64,000 nt of DNA from Entoloma clypeatum (Eukaryota > Basidiomycota > Agaricomycetes > Agaricales > Entolomataceae). The DNA lies in contig OY751494.1 of assembly GCA_963565915.1 (NCBI GenBank), forward strand, positions 3,100,001 to 3,164,000, read 5' to 3'. Shown here in pieces: positions 54,631-64,000 of this stretch; position 1 is the first letter of the stretch; the number at the start of each line of letters is the position of its first letter. Position numbers and translations under genes: made by a program. The notes under the pieces are model-generated. The model did no database searches. It had not been told where the DNA came from and saw only the letters and a list, made by a program, of their open reading frames with translations.

Positions 54631-55778
54631 GTTTCGTCCGTGGTCTTGGCTTGGGCAGCGCGCGCCTTAGCCTTAGAGGCGGAGGACGAAGACTTCAGGC
54701 AATCTTTCGCGATGTGTCCAGCTTTGCCACAAAACATACAGAGGTTGTTGTCAAAACGGCGTTTGCGTTCCTCCGGAGTTAGCTTTCCGTCTTTTCCGAG
54801 TTTGTCGGAGATGTCGGACTTGGGAGCGGAGGAAGGCTTCGACTGTTTGCCCTGGTTCTGTGTCTGTGGTTTGGCTTTGGAGTTTTTATCAGAGTTTGCG
54901 GAGGGGGTTTTAGCTTCGGATTTGTCGGATTTGGATGCGGACTTGTCGGAGCGGGACTTCTCGCGATGACGTTCCCAGTGGCGAGCATCAATAGTCTGTG
55001 CTAGCTCCCTAAGTGCTGGTAACGTGCTTGGCTTTGCTTGAGTCCCAAGGACATCTTTAATCCACTCCGCCAACCTGGAGTAGTACCGGTGATGCAGGGC
55101 GGAGCTGTCCCAGTGCGTTTTGGCAGCAAGGCGTGTGAACTCGATATTATACTTGAGAATATGTTGATTTTCGCGCATTTTGAGATTGTCCAGAGAGTCG
55201 GCAGCATCCGCAATGGGGTCAATGACCCCAAATTCCGTGCGGAGTGTGCGGAGGAATGCGGACCAATCTTCGTACCAGTCCGGGGGGTTATCCGGGTCCG
55301 GTTCGATGATGAAATGCTCGAAATAATCGAGAGCTGTGCCTCGGAGGAAAGAGATGGCGAGAGTGATTTTGGCAGAGTCATCGTCATACTCGGAGTTGTC
55401 GCGGAAGAACAATGTGCATTGGAGGATGAACTGGTTCAGTTTCCGGGGATCGGAACCGTCGAAGGTGTCCGGATCCTTAGCCTTTTTATGATGCTTGTGA
55501 CCTTTGCTGCGTTTGAGTTCATTGGTCATTAAGAGGAAAGCATCCGCAAGGGCTTGTGGGCCGAAAATATTCTGAGGAGACGGGGGTGCGGATTCTATGG
55601 GGGAAGTGGGGATCGGAATATTATGCGGAGGTGTGATGGGCTGAAAACCCGGAGGTGTCGGAGTAGTGGGAGTTACGGGGGATAGTTCTGTTAAACGTTG
55701 TTCGACATTTTGTAGAACCTGTTGCCTAGAAGTGCCAGCTTCTGCGGCTTTTGCTGTCTTGGTGTTTCGGAGTGCCAT
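54621..55778 (-). CDS. gag: A3 gag, intact
   Basis: 385 residues from ATG at 55778. N-terminal Pro/Thr-rich part; retrotransposon gag domain (FDGSDPRKLNQFILQCTLFF to about residue 250); Lys/Ser-rich linker; one CCHC zinc knuckle CMFCGKAGHIAKDC near residue 350. Forms the virus-like particle and binds element RNA. It ends ETKN with the slippery run of the frameshift signal. No stop codons, in contrast to A1. Confidence 0.93.
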   Translation of the reverse strand: MALRNTKTAKAAEAGTSRQQVLQNVEQRLTELSPVTPTTPTPPGFQPITPPHNIPIPTSPIESAPPSPQNIFGPQALADAFLLMTNELKRSKGHKHHKKAKDPDTFDGSDPRKLNQFILQCTLFFRDNSEYDDDSAKITLAISFLRGTALDYFEHFIIEPDPDNPPDWYEDWSAFLRTLRTEFGVIDPIADAADSLDNLKMRENQHILKYNIEFTRLAAKTHWDSSALHHRYYSRLAEWIKDVLGTQAKPSTLPALRELAQTIDARHWERHREKSRSDKSASKSDKSEAKTPSANSDKNSKAKPQTQNQGKQSKPSSAPKSDISDKLGKDGKLTPEERKRRFDNNLCMFCGKAGHIAKDCLKSSSSASKAKARAAQAKTTDETKN

Positions 55779-55818
55779 GACTAGCAGGAATCCAAAAACG
55801 GTTTGAGTTCGAATATAC

Positions 55819-56540
55819 TGTTAAGTAGGTGAAAAGTCGGAGCTTCGTCGGAGTCCGTCGGAGGTCGGACGTAGGACTGAGGCCGGAGCGGAACTCCAGG
55901 AATGCGGAGGAACGACGAAGGGGAGGGACGTGGCTTCAACGTATGTGTTGCGCCGCCGTTTGTTGGATAAGGTGTCCCAATTTCAGGAGGTCGGAGGAGA
56001 GGTCGGAGATGTAGAGGTCCTCGGAAAGATCTCGGTGAGAGACACGTTGATGTGGAAATGGTCGGACGACATCGGACTTGTGACTCGGACACAGTACTGA
56101 GCTCGTCGAAGGGTAACGATGGAGGAAGAGCAGTAGATGAGGATGTCGTCGGCGTATTGTACCACAGCGAGGATCTCTGGCATGAACGGGGAGTAGAGGA
56201 GTGAACTTTGTTGATATTCGAACTGAGGAACTACAGGTATGGTACAAGCTTAAATATCTAAATGAGATTACTTTACGGAGATGGTCGGAGTAGGTCCGGA
56301 GTTGTGGCGTAAGTTGCCAGCGACTGTAACGAACATCGGAGATGTCGGTCAACGGACCATGCGGAAAAGGCGATGCATAAGTAAACGGGAATATGAATAT
56401 GAAATGCATAAAGGCATGGAGTTATGAATATGAAATGCACGATGGCAACGTGCGGAGATGCGGAGGTAATGGATGTCCGGAAAGTCCGGAAAGTCGGAGG
56501 ACGATCGGAGTGGATCAGAGATTCGGAGACGGATATAACA
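55819..56540 (-). repeat. 5' LTR of A3
   Basis: 722 bp; about five transitions differ from the 3' LTR, which indicates a recent insertion. Confidence 0.95.
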
Positions 56541-56747
56541 AGAACCTAAAACCAGACTGAAACCAGACCCAAACAAACCGGATTGAGACCAGACCGCGGT
56601 CTCAAGTTTTAAGGTTTTCGATCACAACCAGTCCTCAGTTCTCTCCGAATTTCAAGTTTTGAAAGACCAGCCAAAGACCGGTTCAGACCGGTTTAAACCG
56701 GTCTTTTTCACAGAATGCTCTGAGGGCCCAGCACCAAGCAAAATTTG

Positions 56748-56828
56748 TGCCATCAGTAAGACTTGAACTCTCAGCCTCTATAGTATATACTATTGTTCTA
56801 ACAACTTAACCAACTAAGCCACAGAACC
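56748..56828 (-). tRNA. tRNA-like sequence (pseudo-tRNA or SINE head)
   Basis: The minus strand starts GGTTCTGTGG, with a perfect box A (TGGCTTAGTTGG, 56810-56821) and a weaker box B (GAGTTCAAGTC, 56760-56770) at usual spacing. The 3' side does not pair with the 5' acceptor strand, so it is not a working tRNA. It may be the promoter of a tRNA-derived SINE. Confidence 0.4.
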
Positions 56829-56849
56829 TTTGTAATTTCTTGCTCACTC

Positions 56850-57768
56850 ACTCTACATACCCACTTTTTCACTTCCCAAATAGGCCACTTCCAAAATAGG
56901 CACAACCAGCCAAAAAAGACAAAAGGTGTGTGTGCACCCTCCCCTGCCCCAATTACATGTAGACACAGGCTTTCAATAAGATCTATAAATATATTTTAAC
57001 CTTTTCAACATGTGTGCCCCTCATTGCAAGGTCAGGAATGGGTGGATGCATCGTTTCGATGTTGGATGACGCGCATCAAGTGTGCATCAAATGTGTCAAA
57101 TACATGTAAACAAATCCCCAAAAACATCGCACATCTGCTTATTATGTCTACACAGGAACAAGTAAGGGTTTCTACTATATCAATTATGTAGGAGAGAATT
57201 ATATCTCACTCAATATGTATTGTTTTTCTGAAATTTTGCCATGGATTTTAAGTTATAGAGGTGCTGTGCTCTGCAACAAATAATAGTAAACAATGCGCAA
57301 AATGCATTGCACAGGCGCGCGCAGTGCCTTCCTCATAGCCTAATAATAGCTTAAAGTGATAGAACTACTTATGGGATATGTATTCACCTTCTGACACACT
57401 TTGTATAATTTTTAGAAGTCTAGATATGATAGAAATAATGAAATGTGCAGATTTCAGTAAAAGTGTTATCTCCATAATGAATCAACCAAATTTGAAAAAC
57501 AAATGTGCTATAAGATCCCCTGAATGTGGAGAATCCAAATCTGAAATAAAATTTTTTGGTCAAATTTTCGACCTATTCTGCTCATATTCACCTTATGAAG
57601 TCCTTGAATTGTGTTTGAATGGTCTCAATAGGTTCACATGCAATGGTTAAATAGTATATATATATATTACATGTAATCTACTGTGGGTGTGGAAAGGAGG
57701 AAGTAAGAAATGTTGCTTTTTGTGTTTAAGGGAACTCATGCTGCACTGTTTATCACGATTTACAGGGT
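56850..57768. other. AT-rich stretch without recognisable genes
   Basis: Contains a TATATATATATA run near 57655-57668. One 90-codon frame (57378-57650) has no recognisable features. Confidence 0.5.
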
Positions 57769-57773
57769 GTTTT

Positions 57774-58078
57774 TGTTGAAACTTTTCCATCACTTAGATT
57801 AGATTAGATTATATCACGTGACCTTTACACATCTTCGATTACATACTTATTTGGTTGGTACAAACAGTAGTACGGTATATAAGACCAGGAAACTGTTAAT
57901 ATCAACAAGTTGTCTCTTGACTCTTAACCGCCTCCATCGCTCTTACCAGCCTCAACCGCTCTCACCAGCCTCACCCTCTCCAATCCATGTAAGTGGTCAG
58001 AACGGTATCGTAGAGTACTTCCACTGTAGCCAGTTGCTTCAGTACACTTGCGGCTAGCGCCCAGGTGGAACTTCAACA
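57774..58078 (+). repeat. Copia 5' LTR
   Basis: TGTTGAAACT ... CTTCAACA with a TATA-like GGTATATAAGACC near 57873. One base differs from the 3' LTR (GTAGCCAG against GTAGCCGG). Confidence 0.96.
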
Positions 58079-58090
58079 GGTTATGGGCCC
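58079..58090 (+). promoter_or_regulatory. Primer-binding site, half-tRNA iMet type
   Basis: GGTTATGGGCCC follows the LTR directly and is complementary to the anticodon arm of eukaryotic initiator tRNA-Met (GGGCCCATAACC). Priming from a tRNA fragment of this kind is known for Drosophila copia and yeast Ty5. Confidence 0.75.
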
Positions 58091-58442
58091 CGGATAGCAG
58101 AGGGACTTGGGAAACGCTGGCAACAGCGAGTACCTGCCCACTCTACCCTGGTTGGCAAAGAACCGATCGAAAGATCTAGGTTCTGAGTCTTACTTCTTCA
58201 CATATGAACCTGGGAAACGTCATTACGACAAGTACCTGTCATGAGACGTCCCTAAGGGGATTGACCTAGTACACTCCATGTGGAAACATTGATCGCACCT
58301 TATACGTTTCTGACATATAAAGGGTTTTCCCATGACCGCTATTCCTGAAGGGAATATGTCATAAAGGAATCATTCAATTGTTTTCTCGAATCATATTCAT
58401 AACACATCACTGATTGAGAACCCTTTTTTAGATTCATTCACA

Positions 58443-61400
58443 ATGTCTACCTCTCGCTCCGCCCTTGACTCCATCGTCGTCTTTGACGGCATCGACTATC
58501 AAAGTTGGGCCGAGAAGATGAAGTCCTACCTCCTCCATCAAGGAGTCTGGCGCCTCGTATCCGGCGACATTGAGTGCCCCACTATCGAGGACTTCACCGT
58601 CACGGTCTCCACTCCTGCCTCTGCCACCTCGACGTCTGCAACCCAGCCTCCGGTCATCACCGTCACCGTCGACCAGCCCGCCTTCCACAAAGAAAGGAAG
58701 ACCTGGATCAGGGACGACGACATGGCCTTCGGTTCCATCCGCCTCAAGGTCTCCGAAGCCATCAGGAGGCACATCAAAGACGCCAAGACCTCGAAGGAAG
58801 CCTGGACGATACTAAAGGACGCATATTCAAAAGTCTCCCCCGCCACCATTTTTGGTGATTTCAAAGCTGCAGCCTCCTTCAAACTGTCTGGTCGGGACCC
58901 CGTGCCGGAAATCGAGCGCCTTGGATCACTCTTCGCTCGTCTCAGCGACTCGAACTTCGTCGTGCCTGATCTCATGCAGGCTATGATCTTGGCAAGTGCC
59001 ATTCCTGACGCCTGGTCGTCTCTCTCCACCGCCCTCTTTCAGGTCTACGACGCCGACGACTTCACATGGCAGGCGGTCGCCAACAGCATCGTCTCAGAGT
59101 ACAGGCGCAAGTACGCAATTGGGTCTACTCGGGCGTCCAACGAGCAGGCCCGGAAAATTTCCGGGACTAAGCGAAAGGGGCAAGACCCCAAATGGGAAAA
59201 GCAGACAGCGCCGAGTACCTCGCGTAACAATGCTGACGAGCAGCCTAACTCGACCGACCCAAGTACCGCTTCTGAAAAGAAGAAGGGAAAGGGACGCTGG
59301 CGCAACCAGAAGAAGCGCGCCAACAACGCAGAAAACGACTCCGACCAAGCTGAGGAAATGGTCGAGTTTATTGCACCAGCCATTGAGCAACCCCTTCGTC
59401 GTCCTGCTCCTTGTCCTCTTCCTCCTCGTCAACGTGCCCCTTGCCATCTCCCTCCTCATCATGCACCTGCCTTCACCACTATAACGGGCCGCGGGAAAAC
59501 TACAAGTACCGCGCAGCCTGAGTCGGAGAAAATGCAGTCGCTCCTGCAACGCATGAACCCTCCTCCTTCCCAGTACACCGGGCTTCCTTCTGGAAAGCCG
59601 TCAGTGTGGAAAAAGAACGAAAGGGTGCGAAAGCTCGCCCGAGAGATCGGCGCACAACCCTCTGGATCAAACCTTCGTATCCTAGATACCATCATTCCTG
59701 ACATCGACGAAAGGCCGGCTAAACAGCGTCGCGTAGCCCCGTCGATAGAAGAATCGCTGAAGATGATGGACATCGACCAGGAACGAATGGGGCCAGATGT
59801 GTTTGAGGACGAGATAGAACTTGACGGTTCGTCAAAACCCTTTCTTAAACCTTACCAATTGCGGAAAGCTAACAATACCTCTCAACAGACGTATGACATA
59901 ATAGCCAGTACCAGTACAGAATGCGTAGATCACTTTAGCAGTGATTTACATAAAAAATATATTAAACATTTTGCTTCTTGTACACATTGTAAGGAAAAAG
60001 AACGCGCGCAATGGATATTAGATTCCGGCGCCTCTTTACACTTCACCTATGAGTTTAAGGACTTCGCATATTATAGACCTCTCACGGTCAAGCGATTCGT
60101 CCAAACTGCAGCCAAAGGGAAGAAACTGGAAATTCTTGGAGTTGGGGCCGTTCCAGTACGGCACACCCTAAATGGGGAAGTTAAAACCCATCTTCTCAGA
60201 CCGGTGTTCTACATTCCGGACATGGACACATGCCTATTGTCCCTAGGCGTCTTTCTTAACCATGGCTACAAAGTAGACGGGACTTGTGGAGAAATTAACA
60301 TCTCCAAAGGGCTGAGCAAAATCCAGTTTTCGCCCCACATCCTTGGTCAAACCATTTACTGGTTAGACACTGAAATACGCTATGACCAGATCCATGCGAT
60401 CTCGAGCGAAATCACTGTTGAAACATGGCACAAGCGCCTTGGTCACCCAAATGATCAAGCACTCCGAAAGATTCCCACCAGTACCAAAGGGGTACCTGAA
60501 ACACTAGTACGTGAGAAATCACAGGAAAGTTGCACAGGTTGCCTCAAAGGGAAAATGCCAAATCAGTCATATCCAAATTCGATAACAAGGGCAACAAAAA
60601 CCTTTGATCTGATCCATTCCGATCTTAAACAAATATCCACGGCATCATACCACAAATATAAATATTTCCTTACGTTTTTGGACGATTTTTCATCCCACGT
60701 CTGGGTCGTCTTGCTTAGGAAGAAGTCGGATGCTGTCATGGCACTGCGACAATTCCTTGCGATGATCCAAAATCAATTCGCCGCCACTCCTAAGAAATGG
60801 CGAGTTGATGGAGGTGGAGAATTTAACGAATACAAGGATGTACTTGCCGATCATGGAATTCTGATCGACGTCACGCTCCCGTATCAGCACCAGCAGAACG
60901 GTCGAGCAGAACGGATAAATCGAACCCTGTGGGAGAAATCTCAGGCCTTGCGCTTCGACGCGTGCTTACCACCTATGTGGTGGGAATTCTGTTTGGAACA
61001 TGCAGCTTTCCTCTACAACAGAACCCCCATGCAGCGTCTCGAATGGAATACCCCTTACTTCAGGGTGACCAATGAGATCCCCGATATGTCAAGCATCAGA
61101 GTCTTCGGATGTCAGGCATATGTGTATATCCCAAAAGAAAAACGTAGAAATTCCCTGGAGTCTAGATCTCGATTGATGATTTATCTCGGATCAAAGCCAG
61201 GGGTCAAAGGATACCGTTTCATGGATCCTGAGACTAATACAATTTTCATGGGTGGGAAAGCTATCTTTGATGAAAGCAAGTACCCTAGATGCCACATTGA
61301 CCCTTTGCCAGAGAACCATCCAGAAATGGAAAACCCAGAACCGGCTGATGAGTTTGAGGACCTCATCCCCGGAAACGATGACAATGACAGTCATTACGAA

Positions 61401-63233
61401 AAACCTCATGACCCTGTTCCCACTGGACAGGATCACCCTGAATCAGACGATGATTTGCCGCGTAGCGAACCCGATGACGAGCCACGAGTACCCACTCCAG
61501 AGCCCGAGCAAGTACCAGATCGACCGATCAGGGAACGACGAGTTCGGAGAATGCCAGACAGCATCTATGGGGAAGACACCCCTGCTTCTGATCTTGAAAA
61601 AATGGATCGAAGACATAGACTGGGCGGTCAAACGGCATGGATGAACGATCTCCTAATGGAGGCAATCTCCATCCAAGTAGGCATCATCGAAATGTCACAC
61701 AAAGACATATACTATCTTCCGAACAAAGAAGATTGGTATGCGGCAGAACGAAAAGAGCTAGACATGCTCAAAAGCCGCGGGGTGATCACGGAGTTAGTAC
61801 CCCTACCTACAGGGAGGAAAGCTCTAAGGAACAAATGGGTTTACAACGAAAAATCCGACGGGCGTTTGAAAGCGCGCCTTGTTGCAAAAGGTTTCTCTCA
61901 GGTAGAAGGGATTGACTTCGATCAGATCTTCTCACCAGTAGTGAGATACGAGACAGTCCGATTGATTCTGGCATTGACAGCCCTTGAAGGGTGGTTCATG
62001 ACACTCTTGGACGTCTCAGCAGCCTTCCTCTATGGAACACTCCGTGAGGTAATTTACATGCGACAGCCTGAGGGCTACATAGTAAAAGGGAAAGAAAACC
62101 TCGTGTACCGACTATACAAAGCCCTATACGGACTCAAGCAGGCCGCATTAGCCTGGTGGAGGGAACTCGATTCCTCCATGAAAAAGCTCGGCTTTGCCCG
62201 GCTTCACTCCGATGCGGGAGTTTTCATTCACACAAGTACCAAAGGGGAAACTGTGATCGCCGTCATTTATGTCGATGACTCTGCTTTTCTTGGCACAAAC
62301 CGGGAATACACGCTGGAAAAGAAGAAGGCCTTCATGACAACATGGGAATGTAGGGACCTAGGCCACCTAGTCCCTGATGGGGAACCAAAAGAATTTCTCT
62401 CTATCCAAATAAGGCAACGTGGGAAGCGGATCTTCATTGATCAAGTACCCTACCTTGAGAAAATTCTCGCGCGCATGGGGATGAGCGAATCTAATGCCAC
62501 CCATACCCCACTCCCGACGGGCTACAAACCCATGAAGTCTGAAGATGAACCCAATGCGGAACTCAGATCCAAGTACCAATCCGTCATCGGGTCACTATTG
62601 TACTTAATGATCGGGACAAGACCCGACATTTGTTTCGCCATAATCAAAATGTCCCAATTCTCTGCAAACCCTACCAAACGCCATTTAGAAGTGGCAAGGG
62701 ATATTTGCAGGTATTTGAAGGCGACAAAAAATTACGCGATCATGTACGATGGTGATTCTGGGAAAGGAATCTACGCATTCACAGACTCTGATTGGGCGTC
62801 AGACGAAAACACCAGGAAGTCCACCACTGGTTACTTCGTATCGCTGGCATCTGGAGCAGTAACATGGGTTTCATCGGCGCAAAAAACCATTGCCCTCTCT
62901 TCCACGGAAGCAGAATACATGGCACTATCAGATTGCAGTCGCGCAGTGACATGGCTTAGAAGCATGCTTGCCGAACTTGGGATGCAGATCGGATCAGTCC
63001 CGATCTATGGAGATAACAATGGCTCCGTCTTTATCGCGTCCAACCCTGTAACTGAAAAGCGGTCCAAGCACATTGACGTGCGATTCCACTTCGTCAGAGA
63101 AAAAGTATCCGAAGGCATCATTACGGTCGAATTCATCGAAGGAGTGAATAACCCTGCAGACCTTTTAACTAAGAATCTGGGGAAAGTCCTCTTTAGCAAG
63201 TTTATCCCGTACTTTGGATTACTTAAAAACTAG
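58443..63233 (+). CDS. Copia gag-pol polyprotein, 1,596 residues
   Basis: Domains in order: gag (YQSWAEKMKSYLLHQGVW, residues about 15-230); disordered Lys-rich linker; protease with LDSGASLHF (Asp about 527); GAG-pre-integrase HxxH/CxxC (WHKRLGHPN about 662, CTGCLKGK about 697); integrase (Asp about 727, Asp about 789, Glu about 823); RT with KARLVAKGFSQVEGIDF and YVDD at about 1276; RNase H (FTDSDWASDENTRKSTTGYF, STEAEYMAL about 1487). No CCHC zinc knuckle is visible in gag, which is unusual. Start at the ATG after a 364-nt leader. No frameshift is needed. Confidence 0.96.
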   Translation: MSTSRSALDSIVVFDGIDYQSWAEKMKSYLLHQGVWRLVSGDIECPTIEDFTVTVSTPASATSTSATQPPVITVTVDQPAFHKERKTWIRDDDMAFGSIRLKVSEAIRRHIKDAKTSKEAWTILKDAYSKVSPATIFGDFKAAASFKLSGRDPVPEIERLGSLFARLSDSNFVVPDLMQAMILASAIPDAWSSLSTALFQVYDADDFTWQAVANSIVSEYRRKYAIGSTRASNEQARKISGTKRKGQDPKWEKQTAPSTSRNNADEQPNSTDPSTASEKKKGKGRWRNQKKRANNAENDSDQAEEMVEFIAPAIEQPLRRPAPCPLPPRQRAPCHLPPHHAPAFTTITGRGKTTSTAQPESEKMQSLLQRMNPPPSQYTGLPSGKPSVWKKNERVRKLAREIGAQPSGSNLRILDTIIPDIDERPAKQRRVAPSIEESLKMMDIDQERMGPDVFEDEIELDGSSKPFLKPYQLRKANNTSQQTYDIIASTSTECVDHFSSDLHKKYIKHFASCTHCKEKERAQWILDSGASLHFTYEFKDFAYYRPLTVKRFVQTAAKGKKLEILGVGAVPVRHTLNGEVKTHLLRPVFYIPDMDTCLLSLGVFLNHGYKVDGTCGEINISKGLSKIQFSPHILGQTIYWLDTEIRYDQIHAISSEITVETWHKRLGHPNDQALRKIPTSTKGVPETLVREKSQESCTGCLKGKMPNQSYPNSITRATKTFDLIHSDLKQISTASYHKYKYFLTFLDDFSSHVWVVLLRKKSDAVMALRQFLAMIQNQFAATPKKWRVDGGGEFNEYKDVLADHGILIDVTLPYQHQQNGRAERINRTLWEKSQALRFDACLPPMWWEFCLEHAAFLYNRTPMQRLEWNTPYFRVTNEIPDMSSIRVFGCQAYVYIPKEKRRNSLESRSRLMIYLGSKPGVKGYRFMDPETNTIFMGGKAIFDESKYPRCHIDPLPENHPEMENPEPADEFEDLIPGNDDNDSHYEKPHDPVPTGQDHPESDDDLPRSEPDDEPRVPTPEPEQVPDRPIRERRVRRMPDSIYGEDTPASDLEKMDRRHRLGGQTAWMNDLLMEAISIQVGIIEMSHKDIYYLPNKEDWYAAERKELDMLKSRGVITELVPLPTGRKALRNKWVYNEKSDGRLKARLVAKGFSQVEGIDFDQIFSPVVRYETVRLILALTALEGWFMTLLDVSAAFLYGTLREVIYMRQPEGYIVKGKENLVYRLYKALYGLKQAALAWWRELDSSMKKLGFARLHSDAGVFIHTSTKGETVIAVIYVDDSAFLGTNREYTLEKKKAFMTTWECRDLGHLVPDGEPKEFLSIQIRQRGKRIFIDQVPYLEKILARMGMSESNATHTPLPTGYKPMKSEDEPNAELRSKYQSVIGSLLYLMIGTRPDICFAIIKMSQFSANPTKRHLEVARDICRYLKATKNYAIMYDGDSGKGIYAFTDSDWASDENTRKSTTGYFVSLASGAVTWVSSAQKTIALSSTEAEYMALSDCSRAVTWLRSMLAELGMQIGSVPIYGDNNGSVFIASNPVTEKRSKHIDVRFHFVREKVSEGIITVEFIEGVNNPADLLTKNLGKVLFSKFIPYFGLLKN

Positions 63234-63299
63234 ACGAAAGAGTACCTATATGGGAAAAAGTAAAGATGTATTTAGAAGTATGTACTAAATATGGGGGGG

Positions 63300-63604
63300 T
63301 GTTGAAACTTTTCCATCACTTAGATTAGATTAGATTATATCACGTGACCTTTACACATCTTCGATTACATACTTATTTGGTTGGTACAAACAGTAGTACG
63401 GTATATAAGACCAGGAAACTGTTAATATCAACAAGTTGTCTCTTGACTCTTAACCGCCTCCATCGCTCTTACCAGCCTCAACCGCTCTCACCAGCCTCAC
63501 CCTCTCCAATCCATGTAAGTGGTCAGAACGGTATCGTAGAGTACTTCCACTGTAGCCGGTTGCTTCAGTACACTTGCGGCTAGCGCCCAGGTGGAACTTC
63601 AACA
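63300..63604 (+). repeat. Copia 3' LTR
   Basis: Same as the 5' LTR except one base; preceded by AATATGGGGGGG. Confidence 0.96.
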
Positions 63605-63609
63605 GTTTT

Positions 63610-63869
63610 GATACATCATTCTGCTACATAGACTCTCTACCAGACATAACTAATGTATGTAACTGTATATATACTTACTATTGGTTTCAAGTATCTCTAC
63701 ATAAGTTATGAATAATTTTTGGGACTGGTGGTGCCACGGTTTGGGCATCAAGAGTACAAGTTTCGACGATGTGCATCGCTCGGCATTGACTGCCGAGCAT
63801 TTTCGGCAATCGCCAAAACTCGAACCATAAGTCGATTGCCAGCAAAACGTTCCCACAGTTTCCTTTTCC
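63610..63869. other. Unassigned sequence
   Basis: No gene recognised. A short inverted word pair CTCGGCATTGACTGCCGAG lies at 63779-63797. Confidence 0.5.
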
Positions 63870-64000
63870 CCCACCTCCGCCCAACGGCCACCACTCATGT
63901 CCAACGGCCCACACCCATGCCCAATGGCCCACACTCATGCCCAATGGCCCCTCTAGTGCCCAACGGCCTGCTCTCGTGCCCACTGGTGGCCTCTAATGCC
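63870..64000. repeat. CCCAACGG minisatellite, block 5
   Basis: Units like CATGCCCAATGGCCCACACT up to the window end. Confidence 0.8.

Larger units (their letters stand above)
49080..56540 (-). mobile_element. Chromovirus A3, full length, youngest A copy
   Basis: 7,461 bp; LTRs 49080-49801 and 55819-56540 (722 bp each) with only about five differences seen, all transitions. Duplication AGAAC at 49075-49079 and 56541-56545. Gag is intact, pol has four in-frame TGA codons, and the antisense ORF is intact. No TGG-type primer-binding site touches the 5' LTR. Confidence 0.96.
49050..56705 (+). mobile_element. hAT-like MITE G copy, split by A3
   Basis: 49050-49079 (TAGTGTTTCTAAGTCCAGTC) and 56546-56705 (ACCAGACTGAAACCAGACC, GGTTTAAACCGGTC) are the two parts of one MITE; A3 with its AGAAC duplication lies between them. 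The distal end is not seen. Confidence 0.65.
57774..63604 (+). mobile_element. Ty1/Copia retrotransposon, intact and young
   Basis: 5,831 bp; LTRs of 305 bp (57774-58078, 63300-63604) differing at one base; duplication GTTTT (57769-57773, 63605-63609). A purine tract GGGGGGG precedes the 3' LTR. The single gag-pol frame is open throughout. Probably competent for transposition. Confidence 0.97.

Overview
The window looks like a transposon graveyard from a mushroom-forming basidiomycete (Agaricomycetes type). The reasons are very short spliceosomal introns (46-57 nt, GT..AG), a KDZ-family (Kyakuja-Dileera-Zisupton) DNA transposon, several chromodomain Ty3/Gypsy families, Tc1/mariner and hAT-like elements, and decay of the C-to-T / G-to-A type. 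No ordinary host housekeeping gene is recognisable; almost every coding region belongs to a mobile element.

Layout. 1-1838: minisatellite built on CCCAACGG, split by a 5'-truncated antisense LINE. 1839-9154: chromovirus A1 (+), decayed but complete, with 713-bp LTRs and 5-bp TSDs. 9155-12190: repeats of 'F' type around an imperfect minisatellite palindrome. 12191-20208: a hAT-like MITE carrying a deleted Tc1 element, a Gypsy gag fragment carrying a second MITE, then a 2,293-bp inverted repeat (12429-14721 and 17911-20203) flanking a broken Gypsy element D. 20538-22040: an accessory ORF of D, broken by an LTR element that contains an assembly gap. 22041-26190: chromovirus A2 (-), truncated and hit by a solo LTR. 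26191-30457: Gypsy E (-), truncated. 30458-31978: F repeat with a complete 499-bp MITE, then minisatellite. 31979-49049: Gypsy E' (-), split by a KDZ transposon of about 15.3 kb (32596-47944). 49050-56705: a MITE split by chromovirus A3 (-), the youngest A copy. 56706-57773: AT-rich, with a tRNA-like sequence. 57774-63604: intact, very young Copia element. 63605-64000: unassigned sequence and the minisatellite again.

How the parts work. The KDZ element has TIRs of about 103 bp and a seven-exon transposase (1,111 codons up to a premature TGA). It also carries at least four accompanying genes in divergent or head-to-tail arrangement, and many copies of a GGCGAA/TTCGCC motif that also occurs in its TIR. 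Chromovirus A encodes gag, pol by a probable -1 frameshift (slippery run plus hairpin), and a spliced antisense ORF between pol and the 3' LTR. That antisense protein has a Zn2Cys6-like cluster followed by a coiled coil. A KDZ companion gene (K4) has the same order of parts. This shared accessory gene type, the long inverted repeat and the KDZ cargo are the most notable things here. All homology statements rest on reading and remembered family features; no search was run.
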